64,000 bases of DNA, from positions 434,001 to 498,000 of the forward strand of contig NZ_CP020660.1 of the NCBI RefSeq assembly GCF_002381345.1, written 5' to 3'. Below the pieces are notes generated by a model. It saw only the letters and a list, made by a program, of their open reading frames with translations. It made no database searches and had not been told where the DNA came from. The position numbers and the translations under genes were made by a program. Numbering within the stretch: the first letter of the stretch is position 1; each line of letters opens with the position of its first letter. Source of the DNA: Candidatus Enterovibrio altilux. GTDB lineage: Bacteria; Pseudomonadota; Gammaproteobacteria; Enterobacterales; Vibrionaceae. Shown piece by piece: positions 9,698 to 21,267 of this stretch.

Positions 9698-11344
9698 TTA
9701 TAATCCTGCATTTATAAACAGATCTCTCACGAGTTTTTTTGCTCCTTCTTCAATCAAACGCAAGTGTGCGTCGCCTTTAAAGCTTTCACAGTAAATTTTA
9801 TAAATATCTTCTGTGCCAGATGGGCGCACGGCAAACCAACCAAACTCAGTAATTATTTTTAGACCACCAATGGCTTGGCCATTACCAGGAGCATACTTCA
9901 ATTTCGTCATTATCGGGTCGCCAGCCAATGTATCTATTGTCACCTTTTCAGCAGATAACTTACTCAACACAGCTCTTTGCTGACTACAAGCAACCGCTTG
10001 AATACGATTGTAACTAAAAGCACCAAACTTCGTAGCTAACGCATCGTAATATTGTTGTGGATTTTTACCAGTTACCGCGGTAATTTCTGCCGCTAACAAG
10101 CACAACAAAATACCGTCTTTATCCGTAGACCAAGGCGAACCATCCTTACGTAGAAAAGAGGCCCCTGCACTTTCTTCACCACAAAAACCAATTTTACTGC
10201 TAAACAAACCATCAACAAACCATTTAAATCCAACAGGCACTTCACAAAGATCACGACCAAGATCTGCAACCACTTTGTCAATGATTGCACTTGAAACTAA
10301 CGTTTTGCCCACGGCTATACTTGTAGACCACTGAGGACGATGGCGATAAAGATAATCAATACACACAGCCAAGTAATGGTTCGAATTCATTAAGCCAGCA
10401 GGTGTAACTATACCATGGCGATCACAGTCTGGATCATTACCAAATGCAAGGTCATAGTTATCTTTATAAGCCAGCAAACCTGCCATTGCATAAGGTGATG
10501 AACAGTCCATTCGGATCTCGCCATCTTTATCCAAGGACATAAAACGAAATGAAGGATCAATATCATCATTAACTAATGTAATATTTAGATCAAAATGCGT
10601 TGTTATTGCTTTCCAATAATCAATGCCTGAACCACCGAGAGGATCAACACCAATGTGAAGATTAGATTGCTTAATGACTTCCATATCAATCACATCATTA
10701 AGATCTTCAATATAAGGAGTAACTAAATCTTGTTCAAAAAAATGCTCACTGGCTATAGCGTCAACATAACCAATACGCCGGACACCATGTAAACCATCTA
10801 TAATTATAGCATTTGCACATGCTTCAATCGCATTCGTAATCTTGCCCTCAGCAGGACCTCCGTGAGGAGGATTGTATTTAATACCTCCATCTTGTGGTGG
10901 GTTATGAGACGGTGTAATCACGATGCCATCAGCAAGTAAATCATTAAATTTATTGTGAACTAAAATCGCATGAGAAATACCAGGCGTTGGTGTATAACCT
11001 CCCTTTTGCTGAGCAATGACATTAATTCCGTTTGCGACCAACACTTCGACCAAAGAACAAAATGTAGGTTCAGACAATGCATGTGTATCCTTGCCAACAA
11101 AAAGCGGTCCATTAACACCATTTTCAGCACGCACTACAGCCACCGCTTGAGCAATAGCCCAAATGTGGTGTTGATTAAATGTTGATTTGTCAGCACAGCC
11201 ACGATGCCCAGAAGTACCAAATGTAACATGGTGACTTGGGTTAGAAGGGTCAGGCATTAATTGAAAATAGTTAGAGACAAGAAGGGGGATGTTGTGAAGA
11301 TCTTGCTGCTGAGCACGTTGCCCCGCACGATTATAACTAGTCAT
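9698..11344 (-). CDS. pgm: Phosphoglucomutase (alpha-D-glucose phosphate-specific)
   Basis: Interconverts glucose-1-phosphate and glucose-6-phosphate, feeding UDP-glucose and surface glycans. Start chosen at the ATG at 11344 (MTSYNRAGQ, 548 aa), which has AAAAGGTG eight bases upstream; an ATG six codons earlier lies inside that ribosome-binding site. Visible motifs: FGTSGHRG near residue 40, phosphoserine loop [12 protein letters not shown] near 140, metal-binding [10 protein letters not shown] near 300, sugar-binding [11 protein letters not shown] near 390 and phosphate-binding [12 protein letters not shown] near the C-terminus. Length matches E. coli Pgm (546). Confidence 0.97.
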   Translation of the reverse strand: MTSYNRAGQRAQQQDLHNIPLLVSNYFQLMPDPSNPSHHVTFGTSGHRGCADKSTFNQHHIWAIAQAVAVVRAENGVNGPLFVGKDTHALSEPTFCSLVEVLVANGINVIAQQKGGYTPTPGISHAILVHNKFNDLLADGIVITPSHNPPQDGGIKYNPPHGGPAEGKITNAIEACANAIIIDGLHGVRRIGYVDAIASEHFFEQDLVTPYIEDLNDVIDMEVIKQSNLHIGVDPLGGSGIDYWKAITTHFDLNITLVNDDIDPSFRFMSLDKDGEIRMDCSSPYAMAGLLAYKDNYDLAFGNDPDCDRHGIVTPAGLMNSNHYLAVCIDYLYRHRPQWSTSIAVGKTLVSSAIIDKVVADLGRDLCEVPVGFKWFVDGLFSSKIGFCGEESAGASFLRKDGSPWSTDKDGILLCLLAAEITAVTGKNPQQYYDALATKFGAFSYNRIQAVACSQQRAVLSKLSAEKVTIDTLAGDPIMTKLKYAPGNGQAIGGLKIITEFGWFAVRPSGTEDIYKIYCESFKGDAHLRLIEEGAKKLVRDLFINAGL

Positions 11345-11436
11345 AAAATAGCACCTTTTCAAGAAATGAAAATGTATATAAAATTAGATGCCCAGTCAAA
11401 GACAAAGCCGCTAAAAAAAACACAGTAGCTTTAATA

Positions 11437-12285
11437 AACTTTATTTTTAATTCGAGTCAGATAGCAAATCCCAACATAATTGACGAGTAGACGATTATTT
11501 TTATTTTAAGCATGTTTAATTCTGCCAGCTTATCTAACACTTTTATTATGGCGCAGGTTTCATCAATTTGAGCATTATGCTCCCTTAGGCTTAATGTCCC
11601 TCTTAGTAATTTTTTGATTCGAAATATTGCCGTCTCTCATATGAATTATTTATGGTAACCATACTTTGTTTTTTTAATGCTGAGTTAAGCTGTATAACTT
11701 CTAGTAACTGACCACTAAATTACTGGGGCAACTTCCTTTTCAACAAGCTGCGCCTTTTTTTGGGGGAATGCGTAAAATAGTTCGTTTAATATAAACAAAA
11801 TTATAAGCACCATCACCTGATATTTTACTAATTTTCAGCAGGTTATTTAAGTAAGTTAGGAAGCACTTCGCCATCAGTACCATACTTTTTTACTCTCCAT
11901 TATCCTCTACCATGGACTTTAAACCCCATAGAATAAATAGCTAAGTAATAGATAGTTCCTTTAGTCTTTTTTTGAACACGGTGTTAACCATTTGGGATCG
12001 CTTGCTAATGCATAAATAATGGGGACAGGACAACTACAGTTGAGCAAGTTAAAAACATAATTAATGAGTCCTTACTAACCTCTCAAGGGCATTAAAATAC
12101 GCGTTTGACCATAAGAGCCGTCGTAATGGTTAAGTGACTACATAAACAAGACCTCTGGCGATTATTCTGTTTCCCATTGGTTCTTTAGTAACTAAGCTTA
12201 TCCATAGATCTAGATCTTTAAATTCATCTAGCTATTTAGAACATAGATTAATAATTGAGTTCATTAATTTAAGGAACAAAACTTT
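11437..12285 (-). mobile_element. IS903-group element, degenerate copy 2 (internally deleted)
   Basis: Minus-strand copy recognisable by its 3' end (TTATTTTTAATTCGAG...CAGATAGCAAATCCCAAC) and 5' end (AATTTAAGGAACAAAAC). At ~850 bp it is ~190 bp short of full copies, with the middle of the transposase missing. No open frame survives. It sits inside a relic of an IS1-family element, whose pieces lie on its right. Confidence 0.8.
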
Positions 12286-12448
12286 AGTAAATACATAGGG
12301 TCAAATTAGCCCTTTCGATACGTTGAAAATAGAATTTACAAAGATGTTTTATTTTCGGGAGGAATGTCATACACATGCACATCAAACATCAAAATACAAC
12401 ACTAAATATAGGCAATACATTTAAAAACATATTAAATATATTTCTTGA
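12286..12448 (-). mobile_element. IS1-family remnant, InsB C-terminal piece
   Basis: On the minus strand this reads CKFYFQRIERANLTLCIYL, matching the conserved InsB motif YTQRIERHNLNLR. It is bounded on both sides by IS903-group copies and appears to be the continuation of the IS1 piece at 13404-13700. Short and degenerate. Confidence 0.6.
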
Positions 12449-13403
12449 TCTTGCTGCCTAATTCGAGTTCAGGCAACAAATCCCAAGATGATTTACTATT
12501 AAACAATCGCTTTTATTTTAAACATACCTATTCCTGTCAGCTTATTTAATATTTTCATTGTGGCATATATTTCGTTAATCTCAGTGTTATGCTTCCTTAG
12601 CTTCAATCTCCCTCCCAATCATTTTGTGACTCGAAACATTGTCGTCTCTTATAATGAACATTTATGGTAACTAACCACTAAATTACATGATGATCCGTTT
12701 TTAAAAATATTTTCCCCTGAGTGGAATGATTAAAACTACTCGTTTAATACGAATGGTTTCGTAACATTGTCTGGTGTCGTAAGCTCCTTAGATAATACTC
12801 CACCGTCAGTCAAATTTGATGCACTGAACTTAGCAACAATGATTTCATGCATATTTATATCTATCGCTACATATAATTTATGCCAGACTCTCCATTTTCC
12901 ATCAGTGCCATGCTTTTTTACTTTCTATTTCCCGTCACCGTAGACTTTTAGCCCCGTAGAATCAATAGCTCACGCTAAGTGTTTGATGGGGTTCTGTAGT
13001 CTGCATTATTCCTGCATTAACAAGCGAGCCCAAGCAGTTAATGCAGGAATAATGCGGGCATGATAACTTCCGTTGAACAAATTTAAAAATAGCATTAATT
13101 AATTTTTACAAAACTCTCGATAGCATTAAAAATACGCGTTTAGCCATAAGAACCATCGTAATGGCTAAATCGCTAAATAAACGAGGTTTTCCATGATTAC
13201 CTCCGCTTAGTTTAATTCCACAGCTGAATGGCTTCTTCATCAACCCAGAATATTAGTGAGCCAGGATTGATCAAAAATTAATTATACTGCTTCCAGTTCT
13301 TTGTTTTGTAGCGAAACTTGCTCATAAACCCGAATATTTAAGTGAGTCTAGCTATTTAGAGCGCAAATTGATAATTTAGTTCCCTGATTTAGGAGACAAA
13401 GCC
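12449..13403 (-). mobile_element. IS903-group element, degenerate copy 3
   Basis: Minus-strand copy from GCTGCCTAATTCGAGTTCAG to the 5' end GATTTAGGAGACAAAGCC at 13403. The transposase is broken by stops and small deletions. It is inserted in an IS1-family transposase: InsB sequence stops at its right border and later InsB sequence is found beyond its left border. Confidence 0.85.
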
Positions 13404-13700
13404 GGATCCCTTCCATGACAACCAAACACGTAAGCAATAACCTCTTTTAATCTAGACTCCTCAGCGCTTCAAAAGTCAACGAAAAGTATCTTTCTTTGTT
13501 GCCCATAAAGAACTATTGCTCATCCACTTCACAGATAAGCACGACTTCCTGCACGTCATAAGGGAACTAAGATTAAGTTTTTTAAGGCATGAATAACCGT
13601 ATTAATACTGATGCGTAGCACTCGAACCAAATTACGAATCCCGGTATTCTTCATAGCAAGTCTAACATTTTATACTTGCCTGACAAACGATGTAAGTATA
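13404..13700 (-). mobile_element. IS1-family remnant, InsA end and InsB start
   Basis: Minus-strand translation gives RLAMKNTGIRNLVRVLRI followed by SINTVIHALKNL, the C-terminal helix-turn-helix of InsA. After a frameshift come DVQEVVLICEVDEQ, a stop in place of Trp, FFMGNK, and after another shift KEVIAYVFGCHGR: the InsB catalytic start (..CEVDEQW.FVGNK..). The gene breaks off exactly at the border of the IS903-group copy at 13403. Inactive. Confidence 0.75.
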
Positions 13701-13937
13701 TTCAAGTCAAGCTTAGACCATATAGCTTATAATGGTATAATTAGTGTCCACCTTGCTCGATTCCATACTGTTACACATACATTTATGTGCTGACAAAACA
13801 GCATTTCACGTTAAGAGTACCCACCATAGTCACTTCCGGGAGGAAGGGAGTGAAATAAGCATGTTCGTGAGGTTACATTTAATGAATGCATCATTAATTT
13901 CAATCTACTCATTAGTTCTAAACTAATGATATTCTAT

Positions 13938-14474
13938 TCAGATTGCATCTATCACTTTTTCAGAAATTTCATTCGTAAAGCCCATTCTGGTCATTAACTT
14001 CTCAATCATTTGGCGCTTGCGGCTTGTATTAGTATTAGTAATAACCCAAAAAGGTGTGCTTGGAATATGTTTAGGTTTAGTAGTTTTGCCGCTCTTTAAT
14101 AAAATTTGTTCATTGTCAGCAAAGTATACACGAGTACGCCCTTTCAATGCCGTAGCTACGGAAAATGACTGCCCATCAATACGATACAAAGTCGACAATA
14201 CTAACATAAAGCGACCTATCGCATTGTCTTCGGAGATAAATTCATCAGAAATCAACAATGAATGAATTTCCTTAATTTGCTTAATGGTGTTGCTCTTGCC
14301 AGTATCCTTTATATACTTTAAATTAGGCACAGTATTCAGCATAGTGACGACCGATTGCTCAACCAAAGGTACCATCAGTAATCGTCGCAAAATATCAGAT
14401 GCACTTTCACCAATGTGTTGAGTTTGGCTAGCAATATACCGATATAATTCTTCATCAACCTCAATCGTCTTCAT
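13938..14474 (-). CDS. seqA: Replication-initiation negative regulator SeqA
   Basis: Binds hemimethylated GATC sites, sequesters oriC and restrains re-initiation; acts with Dam. The 178 residues (E. coli 181) show the N-terminal oligomerisation domain MKTIEVDEELYRYIAS..HIGESASDILRR, a variable linker, and the C-terminal GATC-binding domain GRTRVYFA, TKPKHIP.TPFWVITNTNT. Divergent from ybfF across 99 bases that must hold both promoters. In relatives pgm follows directly; here 2.6 kb of IS debris separates them. Confidence 0.96.
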   Translation of the reverse strand: MKTIEVDEELYRYIASQTQHIGESASDILRRLLMVPLVEQSVVTMLNTVPNLKYIKDTGKSNTIKQIKEIHSLLISDEFISEDNAIGRFMLVLSTLYRIDGQSFSVATALKGRTRVYFADNEQILLKSGKTTKPKHIPSTPFWVITNTNTSRKRQMIEKLMTRMGFTNEISEKVIDAI

Positions 14475-14573
14475 TGTTTGATCAATGTATCCTAATTACA
14501 GTTCAACAAACCAATTATACAGAATTAATAAGTATACTCTACATCAAACTATTCATATTGAGATAAAATAATC

Positions 14574-15347
14574 GTGTTTTTAAATTTTACGGTTCAAGGA
14601 GCAGGACAACCTTTGTTATTGATTCATGGACTTTTTGGTAGTTTAAGTAATTTAAACATTTTAGCCCGAGCTTTGGCAAAATACTACCAAGTGTATCGAA
14701 TTGACCTACCGAATCATGGTCAGTCACCTCACAGCAACACAGTAAACTATGTTGCGCAAGCCATCGCTGTAAAAGATTTCATAGATCAACAAGGTCTTAA
14801 ATATATTTCTATCGTCGGTCACTCTATGGGAGGTAAAGTTGCGATGGCATTAGCAATAACCTATAAAGATCTTGTAGATAAGTTGGTTGTCATGGATATT
14901 GCTCCTGTTAAATACAATATTCGTCATCATGACACCATACTGGCAGGGCTGAGTGCAACCAAAAAAAGTCGAATAAGGAGCCGAAAAGAAGCAGAGATTA
15001 CCTTATTTCAGTACATTCACGATCCTAATATTCGGCAATTTTTGTTAAAATCACTCGCTAAACAATATGATGGTAGCTTCAATTGGCGATTCAATGTGGA
15101 CGTATTTGAAGCACATTATGATGACATAATAGATTGGCCTTTAGGCAGTATTTTTACTAATAACACTTTATTTTTGAAAGGCGCAAATTCCGACTATATT
15201 TCTGCAGAATATTATAAAAGCATTAAAAGTCAATTTCCTCAGGCAAAAGTTCACGTTGTTGCAAATACAAGCCATTGGTTACATACAGAAAAACCAGACA
15301 TAGTTGCACGTATAATTACTCGCTTTTTAATAAACTTAAAGCATTAA
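14574..15347 (+). CDS. ybfF: Esterase YbfF (alpha/beta hydrolase)
   Basis: Acyl-CoA/ester hydrolase of the alpha/beta-hydrolase fold, exact physiological substrate unknown. The 257 residues show LLLIHGLFGSLSNL (oxyanion-hole loop), nucleophile elbow VGHSMGGKVAM with Ser84, and the catalytic His in SHWLHTEKPD near the C-terminus. It begins with GTG; no upstream ATG in frame gives a better fit, and the N-terminal strand FLNFTVQG aligns with the family. The seqA/ybfF divergent pair is typical of gammaproteobacteria. Confidence 0.93.
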   Translation: MFLNFTVQGAGQPLLLIHGLFGSLSNLNILARALAKYYQVYRIDLPNHGQSPHSNTVNYVAQAIAVKDFIDQQGLKYISIVGHSMGGKVAMALAITYKDLVDKLVVMDIAPVKYNIRHHDTILAGLSATKKSRIRSRKEAEITLFQYIHDPNIRQFLLKSLAKQYDGSFNWRFNVDVFEAHYDDIIDWPLGSIFTNNTLFLKGANSDYISAEYYKSIKSQFPQAKVHVVANTSHWLHTEKPDIVARIITRFLINLKH

Positions 15348-15691
15348 CAGTAAATTATTTACTGCGATATATACTAATAATCACTGCAAGGGTATGACTT
15401 TTTAATGATTCAGAATCATACTATAGTCTATAAAAATTTTTCTGACCCATAGTTCAAAATAAGAATCCACAATTTAGAATGATAAAACTCGTTATGGGCG
15501 TATGTAACCATGTAAAAATCATACTTTCCCAATAGAAAGATAGGAAATAACTTCAATCATAATATCTCGTTATTATTAATTTGGGCAAAACGAAATGGCA
15601 ATTGCTTCATTAACGCAACAAGTCCAGATATAGATAAATTTTTCATATTTTATGTAATTTTACTGTTCTTCATTTTCAATAATTAAATAAA
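15348..15691. other. Intergenic, no recognisable gene
   Basis: Gap between the convergent ends of ybfF and fadJ. A minus-strand reading starting near 15645 (MKNLSISGLVALMKQLPFRF...) runs ~30 codons before stops; I could not assign it. No terminator or IS seen. Confidence 0.35.
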
Positions 15692-17838
15692 TTAATTGAA
15701 AAAATTCTTATCTTTCGATGCCATAGCTTGCAGCAATTCACAAGGTACAAAACGTGCACCAAATTTAGCTTCATGTTGCTCAAACAATACCACTAAACGC
15801 CGAATACCAATATGAACCATGTATCGAAAAGGACCACCTAAAAATGGAGGAAAACCAATACCAAATACAGCGCCGACATCACCATCTCGGGCTGACTTAA
15901 CCACCCCCTCATCAAGACAGCGAGCAGCTTCATTAAGCATCATAAGAACACAACGTTGTGCAATCTCGTGAGTTGTGAATTGATTTTTAGGTTCAACACC
16001 AAGCAAACCATAAACGTGCTTACAAACATTTTTTTTTTACTACTATATTGGTAAAAGCCCTTCCCGTTTTTGCGCCCCTTACGACCATTGTTCAGCATGA
16101 CATCAAAAATATCAGGAGCACGAAAACGCTCGCCCAATCCATTGAATAAAATCGAACTAATTGTTACGAAAATATCAATGCCCACTTCATCCAATAATGT
16201 CACAGGCCCAACGGGAAAACCAAAATTAAGCAATGCTGTGTCTATATGTTCAATCGATTCGCCTGACAATAGCATCATTGCCGCTTCATTGATATATGGT
16301 GCAAGAATACGGTTAACGTAAAAACCCACCTTATCTGCCACCATAATAGGTATTTTACCTTGCATCTTCACCAGTTTTACAACCGTAGCTATGGTTTTAG
16401 CTGACGTACCAGTATGAGGGATTACTTCAACTAATAACATTTTATTGACAGGGCTAAAGTAATGGAGACCAATAATATTCTCAGGCCTAGTAGCTCCATC
16501 AGCAATTTGATAGATAGACAATGAGGATGTATTGGTCGCAAATATAGTAGTATTTCTTAGTGACTTTTCTACTTCCACTACCATTTTGTGTTTGAGCTCA
16601 AGATCTTCAAACACAGCCTCAATCACCACATTATTATGGGTCATACCGCTATAATCTGTAGAACAACTAAGATGCGCCATTTGTTTTTGAAGCTGAACTT
16701 TAGAAATAATTCGGTGCTTACGCTTTTTTTCTAGCAGCTTGAAGCTGTAGCTCATCACATTGAGCAGCGCATCATAACTAACATCTTTCACGCGCACTGG
16801 TACATTTGCGGTAGTCGCAGACACATTGGCAATACCTGCACCCATTAAACCACCACCAAGCACGGTAACTCCCGTTATTTCTTCAGGTTCAGCATCAGCA
16901 CCGGTTTCTTTTTTCAGAGCTGTAGTAGCAAAAAATAAATTTCGTAATGCTGCCGACTCAGGACTCATAACAAGTTGCCCAAAGTACTGCGCTTCGTGGG
17001 ACAAACCTTTTTCTACGCCTTTTTCGAGACCATATCTCACGGTATCCAAAATGGCTTCCATTGCAGGATAATTACCACGCGTTTTTTTCCGAATTTTCTT
17101 TGCGGCTTTCTCAAAAATAACAGCGCGGCCAAGTATATTTCTATCCATGATCCAGTTTTGCCAACTACTCTTTCTTTTCGGTTTGCTTTTTAACGCCCAC
17201 TCTTCCGCAATTTGCAGCAATACAGAATGGGAGACACAATCATCCACTACACCGATATTTTTCGCTTTTTCACCTCGAAGTTCTTTGCCTGTGAGGATCA
17301 TATCAAGTGACCTTGCTACTCCAATCAAACGAGGTAATCGCTGTGTGCCACCAAAGCCTGGCAACAAACCCAGTTGCACTTCCGGCAGCCCAATGCGAGT
17401 TTTAGCATCATTTGTTGCTACACGGCTATGGCAAGCTAATGCCAATTCCAATCCGCCGCCTAAACATGAGCCGTGAATTGCTGCAACCACATGAAATGGT
17501 AACGCCTCTAAACGAGAAAAAAGCTTCTGACCTTGTTGAGCAATGGTCTGAGCATCTTCCACTCTTTTACAGGCATCAAGCATCCGCACATCTGCACTGA
17601 CTACAAAGTTATCCGGTTTTGCTGAATGTAACACTAAACCCTTAATATTTTTTTTAGTTTCAAGTTCTGTAAGAATCTCACTGAACTGATTGATAAATGA
17701 TGCTTGCAGAATGTTCATATTATTAGCAGGCACATCAATGACAAGCCAAGCTATGTCATTGTATGCAATGTTCCATACCAAAGCTGTTGGTGCTAACTGA
17801 ATTTTAGGCACGGAAGTGAATGTAGTTTCTTCGCTCAT
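15692..17838 (-). pseudogene. fadJ: Fatty-acid oxidation complex alpha subunit FadJ, frameshifted at a poly-A run
   Basis: Bifunctional enoyl-CoA hydratase / 3-hydroxyacyl-CoA dehydrogenase. Start ATG at 17838 (MSEETTFTS) overlaps the fadI stop (TAATG). The crotonase domain has [19 protein letters not shown]; the dehydrogenase domain has the NAD loop [13 protein letters not shown] and [11 protein letters not shown]. At ~16029-16038 a run of 10 A (coding strand) shifts the frame after GKGFYQYSS. The remaining ~115 residues ([11 protein letters not shown]...AVFGIGFPPFLGGPFRYM) continue intact in another frame to 15692. A run of 8 or 11 A would restore a ~715-residue protein (E. coli 714). No other damage is visible, so polymerase slippage, assembly error and true inactivation all remain possible. 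Confidence 0.85.
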
Positions 17839-19148
17839 TATTCTACCTCCAAAATAATTGCTGCACCTAGACCACCTGCTGCACACGCGGTGTTCAGTGC
17901 TAAGCCCCCACCACGACGATACAATTCATTCAACGACTGCGTGATCATACGTGCGCCTGTTGCGGCGAAAGGGTGTCCATAAGCGAGCGATCCTCCTAGC
18001 ACGTTAAATTTATCCATATCGATCTCACCAATCGCTTGGCTGCGACCAAGCTTTTGTTCCGCAAACGTCCTCGAGTTAAACATTTTTATATTTGCCAATA
18101 TTTGCGCAGCAAATGCTTCATGCATATCGATCAAAGTTAAATCAGACAACTGTAGTCCCGCGCGATTTAGTGCAACCGGCGTGGCATAAGACGGTCCCAT
18201 TAGCATGTCATGTTCAACTTGAATGGCTGAGAACGCATAAGACCGAATATAACCGAGCGGCACCAAGCCTAATTCTTTTACTCGACCTTCTCGCATCAAC
18301 ATAACCGCAGCAGCACCATCTGTTAGAGGAGTACTATTCGCCGCGGTTACTGACCCATGTTCACGATCAAATTCAGGGCATAGCTTGGCATACTCTTTCA
18401 GCATAGAATCTTCACGCACATTGTTATCTTTATTAACCCACGTTTTGTAAGGTTCTAGAAATGTAGTCATCACTTCATCACGAACTACTCCATCTGCCCA
18501 TGCTTTTGCAGCCAACGTATGAGAACGGTGTGCAAACACATCTTGTTCAATACGACTAATCTGGTAATTTTTTGCCATTTGTTCCGCTCTTTGTCCCATA
18601 CTTAATCCTGTGGAGTATTCGGTCATCGCAGGTCTCATGAGCGCAAGATCTGACAGAGACAGTTTACTAAGGAGTTTAAGACGCTTACTGAGTTTTTTTG
18701 CTTTATTCAATGCCAGCAATGTGGTAGCTAAACGTTTCGATACACCAATGGGCAGTACCGAGGATGAATCTGCACCACCAGCAATTCCAATATCCACACT
18801 ACCAGCCATGATACTTTCGGTCACATTCACAATAGACTGAAAACTGGTCGCACACGCTCGAGACACACTGTACGCGTCAGTATGAATATGCATATTTATA
18901 CCAAGAACGATTTCACGCGCAATGTTCGGCGCTTCTGGCATTTGTATCACCTGTCCAAAAACAAGCTGATCAATTAATTTAGGATCTATTGCGGTACGAT
19001 TCAACATTTCGCTGATCAATATTTTACCAAGGTCAACCGCTGGTACATCAGCATAAGCAGTGGACTGTAGCGCAAAAGGAGTACGCAACCCAGCGACAAC
19101 CGCAATACGTTCACCCTTTCGAGTGATTAGACTTTGGCGAAAGTTCAT
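17838..19148 (-). CDS. fadI: 3-ketoacyl-CoA thiolase FadI
   Basis: Beta subunit of the FadIJ complex; cleaves 3-ketoacyl-CoA to acetyl-CoA plus shortened acyl-CoA. The 436 residues equal E. coli FadI. The nucleophilic Cys99 is in [13 protein letters not shown]; the general-base His is in the [13 protein letters not shown] block near 390, and the second Cys in [12 protein letters not shown] at the C-terminus. First gene of the pair, overlapping fadJ by one base. I saw no convincing FadR operator upstream. Confidence 0.96.
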   Translation of the reverse strand: MNFRQSLITRKGERIAVVAGLRTPFALQSTAYADVPAVDLGKILISEMLNRTAIDPKLIDQLVFGQVIQMPEAPNIAREIVLGINMHIHTDAYSVSRACATSFQSIVNVTESIMAGSVDIGIAGGADSSSVLPIGVSKRLATTLLALNKAKKLSKRLKLLSKLSLSDLALMRPAMTEYSTGLSMGQRAEQMAKNYQISRIEQDVFAHRSHTLAAKAWADGVVRDEVMTTFLEPYKTWVNKDNNVREDSMLKEYAKLCPEFDREHGSVTAANSTPLTDGAAAVMLMREGRVKELGLVPLGYIRSYAFSAIQVEHDMLMGPSYATPVALNRAGLQLSDLTLIDMHEAFAAQILANIKMFNSRTFAEQKLGRSQAIGEIDMDKFNVLGGSLAYGHPFAATGARMITQSLNELYRRGGGLALNTACAAGGLGAAIILEVE

Positions 19149-19377
19149 TGCTACTCCTTACATACGCTAGTGATCAGCCCAGAAAAGTAGAATTACTTTA
19201 TTATAAAATATACATATTCATTTAAACAGATCCTCAGTATGAGATCACAAGCAAAAAAGAATACCCAAAAAAGTATGCCTATGTATGTTGAGAATAATTA
19301 CGTAAAATTCAATTAGTATAAAATCAATTGCAAACAAAATGAAAAACCTGAAAAGACAGTAAAATCCACCTTCAGAA

Positions 19378-20349
19378 GGCTTTACTTCTTAATTTTAGTC
19401 TAGCTAGGAAATCCTACAATGATTCACTATTAGACAAGAACTTTCGTTTTAGAAATACTTAGCCCTCCCAGCTTATTTAATGCTTTCATCATGGCGGAGG
19501 TTTCGCTAATCTAAGCATTTTACTCCCTTAGACTGAATGTGCCTTACCGTAATTTTTTGACGCGAAATATTGCCGTCTTTGATAGGAAATGTTTATGGTA
19601 ACTATACTTCGTTTTCCAAGATTTATTTAAACCGTATAACTTCTGGTAACTAGCCACTAAATTATACGATGATCTCGTTACTAAAAAATTGATCCTTTTC
19701 TTTATAGAATGAGTGAAACCGTTCGTTTAATACAAACGGTTTCATAACATTGTCTGGTGTCGCAAGCAAAATTTCATGATGTCTCATTGATTTTTCGGTA
19801 AGTCTGTGTGAATACGTTAAGTGGCATTTCACTGTCAGTCACACGTGGTGCATCTAACTCAGAAACAATAATTTCATACGTATTTACATCTATCACTAAA
19901 TGTAATGTATACCAGACTCATCGTTTTCCATCAGTACCATACTTTTTTATTGTCCATTCGCCTTTATCGTACGCTTTAAGCCCCATAAAATCAATGACTA
20001 AGTGTTGGACGAATCCTTCAGTTTTGGTCTTGAACACGACGTTAACGTTTGGCTCTCTTGCTAATGCATGAGCAGTAAGGGCATGGCAATGGCAGTTGAG
20101 AACGTTTGGAAACAAAATTAATGAATATTTACAGACTGCTTAATGGTGTCAGGAATACTCATGTAACCATCAGAACCGTCGTAATGGCTAAATGCTAAAT
20201 AAACGAGATCTCCTACGATTATCCAGTTTAGTTTCATTCCAGTTGATTATTTTGTAGCGAAATTTAGCCATAAACTTGAATGTTTAAATGAACTTAGCCG
20301 TTTAGAGTGTAGACTAATAGTCTAGTTCTCTCATTTTAAAAAAAACACC
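19378..20349 (-). mobile_element. IS903-group element, degenerate copy 4
   Basis: Minus-strand copy starting GGCTTTACTTCTTAATTT and ending near TTAAAAAAAACACC. The largest surviving transposase frame is ~65 codons around HALAREPNVNVVFKTKTEG and VIDFMGLKAYDKGEWTIKK, preserving the first catalytic Asp region. Stops and deletions elsewhere. It lies upstream of fadI and next to an IS1 remnant. Confidence 0.85.
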
Positions 20350-20359
20350 GTTACGAACA

Positions 20360-20416
20360 CATGACAAGTTTCAGGCACTCCAGCTTGCATCTCCAAGTTG
20401 ATCGAGTATCATATGA
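20360..20416. repeat. Unassigned dispersed repeat, copy B
   Basis: AAGTTTCAGGCACTCCAGCT and CCAAGTTGATCGAGTAT align with 36506-36560 (AAGTTTCAGGTTATCAAGCC, CAAGTTAATTGAGTAT) and more weakly with 9497-9540. Not part of the IS903-group or IS1 sequences I can recognise. Confidence 0.5.
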
Positions 20417-20519
20417 AGCTTCAAAAAGCTCTTAATAAAATTTAGTTCGTAACTAAGTGAGAGCGCAGATGGATGCAACTGAAAATAAATCATGTACCCA
20501 TGAGATAATTATCATTCAA

Positions 20520-20727
20520 AGGTAATACACAAGGTTAATGAATGTACCAATGATTTTGTCATAGTTCTCTATTAATTTTGAGTGTAATATTGTTTTTCTA
20601 TTGAGTCGTAGCAAGCGAACGCAGAGGATCAAATTATCCTTCTCAATACGTTGCGTATACAGAGTGCTAACAATTTACTTGTTCTTATAAAGAGATATCG
20701 TATACATTAAAGCTATGTGTAAACTAT
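20520..20727 (-). mobile_element. IS1-family remnant, InsB C-terminus
   Basis: Minus-strand translation reads (IVST)LYTQRIEKDNLILCVRL, LRLNRKTILHSKLIE, NYDKIIGTFIN, matching the InsB C-terminus motif by motif (YTQRIER.NL.LR, RL.RK...SKS.E..DK.IG..). Upstream InsB sequence has a stop and then ends at the border of an IS903-group copy at 20729. Inactive. Confidence 0.8.
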
Positions 20728-20728
20728 G

Positions 20729-21267
20729 AAGCTTTATTTCCCAAATAAGCTAACTAAATGTTTAATCTATAGTTAAAACAACTAGGTTAACTTAAATATT
20801 TAGGTCTATGAACAAGTTCCGCTACAAAATAACCAACTAAAAGCAGTATAATAAAGCTTTCATTAATCGTGATTCACTCGCATTGCGGATTAATGAACAA
20901 GCCATTCAGCTATGGAATCAAACCAAGTCTGGTAAGTATGAAAAACCTCTTTTATTTAGCAACTTATCCATTACGTCCATTACGACGGTTTTAATAATTA
21001 GACGAGTATTCTCAATGCAATTGAGAGGTCTGCAAGGGTTCATTAGTTCTCTTGTCAAACTTACTTACTACCGTTGTCATACCCGGGCTTTACTTTGCAT
21101 CAAAAAAACTACGCAGGGGAGGGAAACATTGAGCCTAAAAGATTACGATACTCAAATTAGCAAAACCTCTGCAATAATAAAAGCATTAAATAAGTTGGCT
21201 AGGTTAAATAGGCCTAAAATAAAATGAGCGTTTAATAGTTGATTATCTTGGGATTTACTATCTACAG
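20729..21267 (+). mobile_element. IS903-group element, degenerate copy 5 (internal deletion)
   Basis: Starts GCTTTATTTCCCAAATAAG; the transposase begins MNKFRYKITN then a stop. A 114-codon frame (20883-21227) joins the N-terminal half (IQLWNQTKSGK, QLRGLQGFISS) directly to the C-terminus (SLKDYDTQISKTSAIIK). The central ~450 bp with two catalytic Asp residues are deleted and the 3' inverted end is lost. It is the longest open transposase relic in the window, but cannot be active. Confidence 0.82.

Noticed and set aside
19149-19377. FadR operator upstream of fadI
   Set aside because: No sequence close to the known FadR consensus was found.
20883-21227. A 114-codon ORF with good length
   Set aside because: Transposase N- and C-termini joined by an internal deletion; lacks catalytic residues.
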